From Phycisphaerales bacterium (lineage in GTDB: Bacteria > Planctomycetota > Phycisphaerae > Tepidisphaerales > Tepidisphaeraceae), in contig JAQGHK010000682.1 of the NCBI GenBank assembly GCA_028288875.1, positions 1-8,791 of the forward strand: DNA of 8,791 nucleotides, given 5' to 3'. A model generated the notes under the pieces. That model was not told the origin of the DNA. It worked only from the letters and a program-made list of their open reading frames with translations, and ran no database searches. The translations under genes were made by a program, and so were the position numbers. Shown here piece by piece: positions 1-7,200 of this stretch (its first letter is position 1; every line of letters begins with the position of its first letter).

Positions 1-1
1 G

Positions 2-2515
2 CAGTACTGGGGCTACGCCAACACGGCCACCGGGTCGTACAGCATTACCGGCGTGCAGCCCGGCACGTACACCGAGACTCTGTACGACAACGAACTGGAA
101 GTCGGCACGCGCACCGTGACGGTCAGCGCCGGCGTGAACACGTCGGCCAATATCGCCAACACCTACTACACGCCGCCGGCCCCGATTTTCCGCATCGGCA
201 CCTGGGACGGCACGCCACTAGGCTTCCTCAATGCCGACAAGATCGAGACCGAGCACCCGTCCGACATCCGAATGAGCGACTGGAACTCGACGCCGAACTT
301 CGTCGTCGGCACGAACACCGATGCACAGTGGCCGCTCGCCCAGTTCATGGGCGTTAACAACAGCCAGCGTATCACATTCAATCTCACGGCCGCGCAGGTG
401 CAGAGCATGTCGCTGCGCATCGGCATCACATGGGGCTTCTCCGGCGCTCGGCCGAAGGTCACCGTCAATTCCGGGCAGACTTACGCTTGGACGAGTGCCA
501 ACCCATCGGCCAGTTCCGACCTGAACAGCCGCGGCATCACCCGCGGCACGTGGCGCGGCGATAACCAGCTTTACACCTTCAGCATCCCCAGCACCGCGTT
601 CCGCGCCGGGACGAATACGATTGACGTGCCGTTGATCAGCGGCAGCTTCACGGCCGGCCAAACGTGGCTGAGCCCCAACGTCGCTTACGACGCGATCGAC
701 CTGGTGCCCAGCACCGCGACCGCGCCGGCCATCGCCAGCGTGACCATCACGCCCTCGGGCTCGACGACCGGCGTCAACGGCACCAAGACCTTCACCGCCG
801 TCGCCAAAGATGCGAACGGCAACGTAATTACGGCGAATATCGACTGGTCGGCCGCACGGGGAACGATCGACGCGAACGGCAACTACGTCGCCCCCGCGAC
901 GGCCGGCAGCGACACCATCACCGCGACCGCCAACACGACCAAGACGCCGGGATACAACACGACCTCGTCATCGACCTCTGCATTCACCGGAACGATCACC
1001 GGGAGCGGCAGCACGACGATCAGCGTGTTGAGCGCCACCCCGTCCGTCGTCACGGCCGCCAGCGCTTCGCCGAGCCCGGTTTACGGGAAAACCACAACGC
1101 TGAGCGCTTTGGGCACCGACCTGACGGGCGAGAGTAATCTTACCTACACGTGGAGCGTGCTCGGCACGCCGCCCGCCGCCGTCACTTTTTCGGCCGCCAA
1201 TGGCACCAACGCCGGCAAAAGCACGCTCGCAACGTTCACGCAGCCGGGCGATTACACTTTCCGCGTCACGATTACCAACGGCTCGAACCTGTCGGCCACC
1301 AGCGACGTCACCGTCACCGTCTTTGATAAAAAGGTCTGGTACAAGGTCGACGCCAGCAGCGGCACGACCCTGACGGATTCGTCCGGTAGCAACAACACCG
1401 CCACGCTCACCGGCTCGTACGCTTACGCCGCTGGCGTCGACGGCAACGCGATCAAGTTCACCGGCGGCTCGGCCAGCCTGCCGACCGGCGTGGTCAGCAC
1501 GCTGAACGACTTCACGATCGGTGCGTGGATCAAGCCCGATGCTTCGCAAAGCTGGTCCCGCGTCTTCGACTTCGGCACGGGGACCACGGCCTACATGTTC
1601 TTCACGCCGCGGACCAGCACCGGCGTCAGCCGCTTCGCCATCAAGAGCGCCACCGGCAGCGAGCAGACGATCGACGGGCCGGCCCTGGCGGTCGGCGCGT
1701 GGACCCACGTCGCGGTCACCCTATCGGGAAATCTCGCCACGCTTTACATCAATGGCGTGGCCGTCGGCACGAACGCGGGCCTGACGACCCATCCGGCCGC
1801 GCTGGGCAATACGGCCAACAACTATCTGGGCAAATCGCAGTTCGCGGCGGACCCGGCCCTGCTGGCCAGCGTCGACGACTTCCGTCTCTACGGCAGCGGC
1901 CTCTCGGCGTCGGCCATCAGCACCTGGTACAGCGCCGCCGGCACACCGGCGACCGTTACCGGCTTCACGACCGACGACGGCTCCAGCCAGCGGTCCATGG
2001 TCCGATCCTTCACGCTGACTTTCGATAAGGCCGTCACCCTGCCGGCGGGCGCGCTGACCCTGTTGGTCAATGGCGTTGCCTCACCGGCGTCCCTGATCGT
2101 CACCGCGACCAGCTCGGCCAACACGCAGTACCTGGTGACGTTCTCCAACACCGGCGCGGCCGGCGGATCACTGGCGGACGGGTCGTACCAACTCACGCTG
2201 AACGGGGCCTTGATCACCAGCGGCGCCGGCCGGCCGATGGCTAGCAATTCCAACTACACCTTCTACCGGCTCTTCGGCGACAGCGACGGCAACGGCGTGG
2301 TCGACTTCAACGACTTCCTGAACCTTCAGAACAGCTTCGGCCAGAGCGTCGGCAGCCCCACCTTTGCCGCCAGCCTCGATGGCGACGGCAACGGCACCGT
2401 CGACTTCAACGATTTCCTCATGCTGCAGAACAACTTCGGGAAAACCATGACGGCGGCACGGCCGATCGTGGTGGCCGTGAAGAAAACGACGCCCGTGAAA
2501 CTGGTCCGTCGCTAG
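2..2515 (+). CDS. Rhamnogalacturonan lyase (PL4-like) multidomain secreted protein, 5' end missing
   Basis: The frame is open from the left edge to the TAG at 2513, giving 837 residues of a longer protein; a GTG at 53 is internal, not a start. Residues 1-57 resemble the Fn3-like second domain of family PL4 rhamnogalacturonan lyases (GSYSITGVQPGTYT). Residues 62-236 match the third, jelly-roll domain, with hallmarks IGTWDGTPLGFLNADK, HPSDIRMSDW, LRIGITW, SRGITRGTWRG and LSPNVAYDAIDLV. Then come an Ig-like domain (about 240-311), a PKD/Ig-like domain (344-440), a LamG/concanavalin-like domain (443-645; FTIGAWIKP, WTHVAVTLSG, ATLYINGV), an Ig-like module (650-755), a dockerin-like pair (759-815) and a basic tail ending KLVRR. 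PL4 enzymes cleave the rhamnogalacturonan-I backbone of pectin by beta-elimination. Their catalytic Lys and His lie in the N-terminal domain, outside this window, so activity cannot be judged. Family assignment is strong; secretion is inferred from the modules. Confidence 0.85.
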   Translation, partial: QYWGYANTATGSYSITGVQPGTYTETLYDNELEVGTRTVTVSAGVNTSANIANTYYTPPAPIFRIGTWDGTPLGFLNADKIETEHPSDIRMSDWNSTPNFVVGTNTDAQWPLAQFMGVNNSQRITFNLTAAQVQSMSLRIGITWGFSGARPKVTVNSGQTYAWTSANPSASSDLNSRGITRGTWRGDNQLYTFSIPSTAFRAGTNTIDVPLISGSFTAGQTWLSPNVAYDAIDLVPSTATAPAIASVTITPSGSTTGVNGTKTFTAVAKDANGNVITANIDWSAARGTIDANGNYVAPATAGSDTITATANTTKTPGYNTTSSSTSAFTGTITGSGSTTISVLSATPSVVTAASASPSPVYGKTTTLSALGTDLTGESNLTYTWSVLGTPPAAVTFSAANGTNAGKSTLATFTQPGDYTFRVTITNGSNLSATSDVTVTVFDKKVWYKVDASSGTTLTDSSGSNNTATLTGSYAYAAGVDGNAIKFTGGSASLPTGVVSTLNDFTIGAWIKPDASQSWSRVFDFGTGTTAYMFFTPRTSTGVSRFAIKSATGSEQTIDGPALAVGAWTHVAVTLSGNLATLYINGVAVGTNAGLTTHPAALGNTANNYLGKSQFAADPALLASVDDFRLYGSGLSASAISTWYSAAGTPATVTGFTTDDGSSQRSMVRSFTLTFDKAVTLPAGALTLLVNGVASPASLIVTATSSANTQYLVTFSNTGAAGGSLADGSYQLTLNGALITSGAGRPMASNSNYTFYRLFGDSDGNGVVDFNDFLNLQNSFGQSVGSPTFAASLDGDGNGTVDFNDFLMLQNNFGKTMTAARPIVVAVKKTTPVKLVRR
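2276..2440 (+). repeat. Dockerin-like pair of calcium-loop repeats at the end of the PL4-like protein
   Basis: Two EF-hand-like loops, each followed by a short helix, lie 33 residues apart (loop position 1 at D760 and D793 of the visible protein). Both loops fit D-x-D-x-N-G-x-V-D-x-x-D (DSDGNGVVDFND and DGDGNGTVDFND), so all usual side-chain calcium ligands are present. The DNA copies at 2301-2341 and 2400-2440 match at 34 of 41 bases. In cellulosomes such pairs dock to cohesins. In planctomycetes similar C-terminal pairs are widespread and their partner is generally unknown, so the docking role here is inference. Confidence 0.8.
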
Positions 2516-2580
2516 AAGGAATCCGCGGAACAGCTTCATCTTCCCTTCAGCCGGCCCGGCGTAGTAGTGTTCGCCATGGA

Positions 2581-2603
2581 GCGGTGTCGACTCTCGACGC
2601 TGC
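2581..2603 (+). other. Strong inverted repeat (hairpin) between the lyase and glycosidase genes
   Basis: GCGGTGTCGA pairs with TCGACGCTGC around a CTC loop, giving a 10-bp stem that includes two G-U pairs in RNA. It lies 65 nt after the lyase stop codon and 31 nt before the preferred GTG start of the next gene. No T-run follows, so it is not a classic intrinsic terminator. It could be a U-less terminator, an mRNA-end stabiliser or a leader structure. The rest of the 119-nt spacer (2516-2634) shows no convincing -35/-10 pair. Confidence 0.4.
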
Positions 2604-2624
2604 CGCAGCGAGGCATGGCAGGGT

Positions 2625-2630
2625 GGGAGA
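2625..2630 (+). promoter_or_regulatory. Ribosome binding site deciding the start of the NAGPA-domain gene
   Basis: GGGAGA sits 4 nt before the GTG at 2635, a workable Shine-Dalgarno position. The competing in-frame GTG at 2584 has a GGAG only 2 nt upstream (2578-2581), which is too close. The 2635 start also places a clean signal peptide at the N-terminus. Confidence 0.55.
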
Positions 2631-2634
2631 TCCC

Positions 2635-4224
2635 GTGGACAAACGATTCGGACGATGGACGCTGGCCCTGGCGCTTCTGATCAGCCTTCTCGCCGCGCGT
2701 CAGGGGCTAGCGGATGGCCCGGCTTCCGGCGACACGACGGGCACCGTGACGTACTGCGGCCCCGAGTTTCTCTTGATCCGGGCGGCCGGCGATGTGCCGC
2801 GGCGTCATTCCCTCAAGACCTCTGAAACGACCGGCGCTGACCTCCTTTCCGCTTATCGCTCCGTGGGTCTGGACGACGAAGTGGTGGTGCACTGGACCGA
2901 GGAAGGCGGACGACGGATCGATTCGATTCGGATCCTGCGGAAAGCGGCAACCCGGCCCGTCGAGGGCCCGTCGGCCGCTACGCCCGGGTTCGCGCCCACG
3001 CCGACGCCGACGCCCACGATGGGACCGATCACGGCCGCCGCGCCGACAACGCCAACCTCCGCCCCCACGACAAACGCCGCATCGTCCGATGCCGCCAATC
3101 GATCGACGACCGGCGAGACCGTCAACGCACAGATCGACAACCTTCTGGCGTTGAGCGCCCGCCTAATGACGCTGCCGATCTCGCTGTTGCTGACAACCGT
3201 TGCCGCCGTCGGCATCGTTCTCCTTTTCTTCAGCGGACGGCTTAGCCGTGTCGGACGGCCCGTGGCGGCCGCACGCTTACGGACGGCCGTGTATCTCGGC
3301 AGCGCGCTGTTCGCCGTCTTTCTCGTCGATCGCAAAATCAGCCTGCTGCAGGCCGACATGGCCGCGCTGAAATCGAAGGTGAACAGCGACACACTGGCCG
3401 CCATCGCCACGCACGCCAGCCCGGCATCCTCGGTACGGCCGTTGCTCGTTGATCCGACCGCCGTGCAGACGGGATTAAACGCCCACTTCAAGGACGCCAC
3501 GATCCGGCCGTCCACCTATGACGCGGCAACGGACATCGTGCAAATTTACATCGGCGACCCGCTGGTGCAGGCCTACTTGGCCGTGGTCGATCTCTCCAAC
3601 CCGGCCGTCGAAATCAAGCTCGGCACCGGCCTGGATCAGAAAACGCTGACCAGCGACTTCGCCGTCGCTAACGGCTGCGGCCTGGCGATCAACGGCGAAG
3701 CCGGCCAGTCGCCGGCGATGAACTCGGGCCTGGGCGTCTGGCGCGGCAACATGGTGTATCAGGGCCAGATCGTGTCTCGCGAGGCCGCCAGCAGCCTGCG
3801 GCCCTTCCTGGGGTTTGACCCGGCCAATCACGCTTCGTTCACTCCCGCATCGGCAGCCGACCGTACGCTGCCCGCCTACACGCCGACGCTGATCTGGGGC
3901 CGGCTGGATTCGATCGTCAACGGCGTCGTCCAGACCGCCGACGAACGGTTCCGCCAGCCGCGCACCGCGATGGGCATCAGCCAGGACGGGAAACGGCTGT
4001 ATCTGCTCGTCGTCGACGGCCGACAGCAGAGGTACAGCGTCGGCTTCTCCCGCGCCGAGGTCGGTTACCTGCTGCAGGCGTTCGGCGCGTATAACGCGAT
4101 GCTGTGCGACGAAGGCGGCTCGTCGTGCATGTACCTCAAGCAGTTCGGCGGCATCGTGAACTCGCCTAGCGACGGCTCGGAACGGCCCACCTATACGCAT
4201 TTCGGCATCGCGCTACGTCATTGA
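2635..4224 (+). CDS. Exported/membrane phosphodiester glycosidase (NAGPA) domain protein
   Basis: This is a 529-residue protein starting at GTG 2635; a start at 2584 would add 17 polar residues before the signal peptide. Residues 1-26 form a signal peptide (DKRFGRW, hydrophobic core, likely cut after GLA). About 28-107 is a small unrecognised, possibly beta-rich domain (GTVTYCGPEFLLIRA). A Pro/Thr-rich linker follows (about 108-160), then two membrane segments near 179-202 and 217-235 joined by an Arg-rich loop, which should be cytoplasmic. That puts the C-terminal domain (about 275-527) outside the membrane. This domain matches the NAGPA family: AINGEAG, RTAMGIS at 443, VVDGRQ around D461, DEGGSS at 492-497 and NSPSDGSERP from 509. 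Members remove sugars linked through phosphodiesters, as in the human mannose-6-phosphate uncovering enzyme; bacterial substrates are mostly unknown. The usual DGGGS reads DEGGS here and is flanked by Cys491 and Cys498. Fold assignment is good; the substrate is unknown. Confidence 0.8.
   Translation: MDKRFGRWTLALALLISLLAARQGLADGPASGDTTGTVTYCGPEFLLIRAAGDVPRRHSLKTSETTGADLLSAYRSVGLDDEVVVHWTEEGGRRIDSIRILRKAATRPVEGPSAATPGFAPTPTPTPTMGPITAAAPTTPTSAPTTNAASSDAANRSTTGETVNAQIDNLLALSARLMTLPISLLLTTVAAVGIVLLFFSGRLSRVGRPVAAARLRTAVYLGSALFAVFLVDRKISLLQADMAALKSKVNSDTLAAIATHASPASSVRPLLVDPTAVQTGLNAHFKDATIRPSTYDAATDIVQIYIGDPLVQAYLAVVDLSNPAVEIKLGTGLDQKTLTSDFAVANGCGLAINGEAGQSPAMNSGLGVWRGNMVYQGQIVSREAASSLRPFLGFDPANHASFTPASAADRTLPAYTPTLIWGRLDSIVNGVVQTADERFRQPRTAMGISQDGKRLYLLVVDGRQQRYSVGFSRAEVGYLLQAFGAYNAMLCDEGGSSCMYLKQFGGIVNSPSDGSERPTYTHFGIALRH
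2995..3018 (+). repeat. Pro-Thr coding microrepeat, four 6-nt units
   Basis: Four hexamers CCNACG (ccc acg, ccg acg, ccg acg, ccc acg) encode (Pro-Thr)4 in the linker between the N-terminal domain and the first membrane segment of the NAGPA protein. It is a typical flexible extracytoplasmic linker that could vary in length between strains. Confidence 0.7.
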
Positions 4225-4240
4225 TTCGCAGATCCCGGGC
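4225..4240. other. 16-nt gap between convergent genes
   Basis: The NAGPA gene stop (TGA, 4222-4224) and the peptidase stop (TAA on the - strand, 4241-4243) face each other across 16 bases. The gap contains the palindrome CCCGGG but no longer stem and no T-run on either strand. Any terminator must therefore overlap a coding end or act independently of an intrinsic hairpin. Confidence 0.85.
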
Positions 4241-7200
4241 TTACACGACAACATTGAAGTTGTTCTGCAGGATCAGGAAATCATTGAAATCGATGACGCC
4301 GTCGTAATTGAAGTTGCCCTGAGCAAAGGATCCAGGGGTATTGAAGTTGTTCTGAAGGATCAGGAAGTCGTTGAAGTCGACCGTTCGGTTTCGATTCGCA
4401 TCGCCGGCCAGTACGAACGTGCTCAACAGGTGATTGCCGCCGATGAGGCCGTCGCCATCGCCATCAAGCGGGTTGCCTGTTGCGTCGGTCACACCAGCGG
4501 ACGCGAGGGCCAGCGTGTAATTGCCGTTGGCCAGAAGCGCTCCGGTGTTGGTGATCGTCGCCGTGCGGGTGGCCGCGTTGTAGGTGAGGCTCAGATTCGC
4601 GCTCGCGATCACGGCGGCGGTGGTCGTGTTGGTCAGCACAAAGTCCGCGATCGACAGCGACGGGCCCACGTCTTCACTGAACGTCAGCGTGAACGACTGG
4701 TTCGACTGGTAGTTGAAGGACTCGGCCGACACCTTCGGGCCGGTCACGTCCAGGGCGGTTTCAACCGCTTTGCCGGTCCCGACCCACGGGTGCGTGGAAT
4801 TTCCGCTTAGGACCAGGCGATTGGCCCCGGGCGTGCCGGCCGATTTAATGCCGATCGTCGAGGACGCGCCCAGCGAGCCGCTGCCCGTGATATCCAGATC
4901 GGGGTAGTTGTAGAAGATTCGGCCGGGCACCGCGCCGGTGTTCAGTTGCAGGATGGCCTGGAATGTTCCGGCGGCCGTGCCGTTGTAGCTGGCCATGTCG
5001 CTCCACTCGATGATCAGCCGGTTGTTTGCCGTGTCCAGTTTATAGAGCACGGCGCTGTCGGTCGCACCGCTGACATTCACATCGGTGCGCCAATCATCCC
5101 ACATCGGCGCGATGGCTGCCTGCGGCTCATTGGCGCCGTTGTTCAGGGCGTCGTTCACGTAATTCGCATTGCCCGAGCCGAACGTCACCAGCCCATTCGC
5201 ACTGGCGAACAGCGACGCCGCGCCGCTGTAGGTGGTGCCGTAGAAGTTGAACGTGTTGGCCCCGAGGTTTACCGGATTCGATGCGTCATCGGCGCTGCTG
5301 GTGAGCGTGGTAACGCCGCTGGCTCCGATGACCAGGTCCAGGCTTTCGTAAGGATAAGGCGCCGTCTTGTACCCAAACCCGTCCGGCCCGGTGGTGTTGG
5401 CCAGGTTGAGGGTGGTCGTAAAGCCGTCCGCGGCTTCGCCGGGGATGTTATTGTGGTTGTTGTCCATCGCGTGGCCGTCATCGGCCGCCAGGATGTTGGG
5501 TCCGACGCTCAGCGTGTACGCGCCGTACGCGCTCTGCGCGGCCGATAAATTCAGCCGAAGCGTCGTGCTGCTGGTCCAACTGAAGCCGCTGATGGAAGGG
5601 ACCAGATTAACGCCGGCCGGGCCGGTGAATGACAGGACATCGCCCGCCACTGAAAAGCTGCCGGTGTTCATGGCCTGGTCAAAATTCAGGTCGACCGTGC
5701 TGAACGGCGAGAAGGTCGTGCCGGTGAACGTCGTGGAGACGATCATCGGATCATTCTGAGCCACGGCGAACGATGGCGTCACCGATGTCGCGCTCGAACT
5801 GGCATCGATAAAGCCCGCCCCCATGCCGCGGCGGGCGAAGGCCGCGTTGATCTCGGCCGTGTTCAGCGGTGTTCCGAGCGTATTGTGCAGGTTGGTGTCG
5901 GCCTGCAGGATCGCGTCCCGCGCGGTTGCGAAACTCGGGTTAATCGGCTGCACCTTCATCGCGTCCATCACCAGTTGCAGGGCCAGCGAATTGCCCTTGA
6001 TATTGGCAGCGCTGAATCCATTTTGCAGGTTGGATTCGAAGCCATACTTATTGATCAACAGCCAGTTCATATCCCAAAGCGTGCTGGTCCAGATCTCGCC
6101 GGTGTCATGAACTTCGGTGGATCGGAGGGTCTCACCGCTCGCGGTACTGATTCCGCTCGCGCCGTATGCGTCAATCGTGAGCGGATTGACGTTCATGTCG
6201 AAGCTGTACGGATATCGGCGGATGCCCACGCCGGTTTGGGGCTGGCCCAGCACGTAGTTGCCGACGGCGTAGTTGCCATTTTGGGTGTCGCTGGCGCGCT
6301 GGAGGAACATCAATGCAAAGAAATCGCTCCAGCCCTCGCCCATGCCGCCAGACTGAAGGGCCGTGAGCGCGCTGGCATTGGCCGGACCGCCGGTCAAGCG
6401 GTTGGAGACGCCGTGACCGTACTCGTGGTAGATCACGCTCATGTCCAGGTCGCCGTCGCGATTGGGCGTCGTGAGGTTGAACAGGTACATCTGCATCCGG
6501 CCGGCCGAGCCGTCGGGCGGCGTGGCGAAGTTCGCGTTGTTCGTGCCGCCGGCGTCCTGCCCATCAGCCTGCACGGCGTCGTTCGATGTACCGCCCCGCC
6601 CGTAATTATTCGTCTGGAAGTTACCTGCAGCCTCATTGAAGCCGTACTTGTAGAACAGATCGTGTGCGGTGTTGTTGGCGTAGAACAGGTTGAGCTGCGC
6701 GATGTTCTGATTCTGCAGAGTCGTTGGAGCGGACGCGGGATCCAGCGTGAAGCCGCTGAAATCAAGCGAAGCTCCGCCACTGGGCCGCGTGCCATCGGCG
6801 ACGTTGTCGCTGACGCGATCGAGATGTGCGTCGACGTTGTTGCCACGCGTATCGGTGAACTCCGCACCGGCGACGCCGTTCGTGTCGTGCCAACCGAATG
6901 GCGAGGCCGTTGCGTCCTGCGGATCGGTCACGACGGCGAAACCGCCGTCCTGCGGGCTTTCATTCGGCCGCGCGATAACGTTGTAGCTGGCGTGATCGAC
7001 CCAGTCCGCGGCGTAAACGATCTGACTATTATTCCCGCCGACCGACAGGTCATACCAGTGCTGGTTGTCGGTGGTGTGGACCGAAAAATTCCACGTCAGC
7101 TTCAGACCCTCGGCCGTAGGAACATAGCGCAGCGCCGCCTGGACCGAGTCCCGCGACACCGTTGGCGCACTCAGTACTGTGCGAAGGCCATGCGATTTGG

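Noticed and set aside
53..55. GTG as the start of the lyase gene
   Set aside because: The frame continues upstream to the window edge with residues fitting the PL4 Fn3-like domain (YWGYANTATGSYSITG), so it is internal.
968..1708. 246-codon open frame on the - strand opposite the lyase
   Set aside because: Arg/Gly/Ala-rich translation without motifs, fully inside a well-supported multidomain coding region.
2276..2440. Evidence that the two-repeat tag moved between the lyase and peptidase genes as one unit
   Set aside because: First-to-first copies match at 36/41 and second-to-second at 34/41, but crossed comparisons give 32/41 and 34/41, which is too small a difference to decide.
3475..4200. 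241-codon open frame on the - strand opposite the NAGPA domain
   Set aside because: No recognisable domain; the + strand carries clear family signatures throughout.
4946..5548. 200-codon open frame on the + strand
   Set aside because: Same in-register antisense shadow of the peptidase gene; low-complexity Arg/Val/Gly-rich translation.
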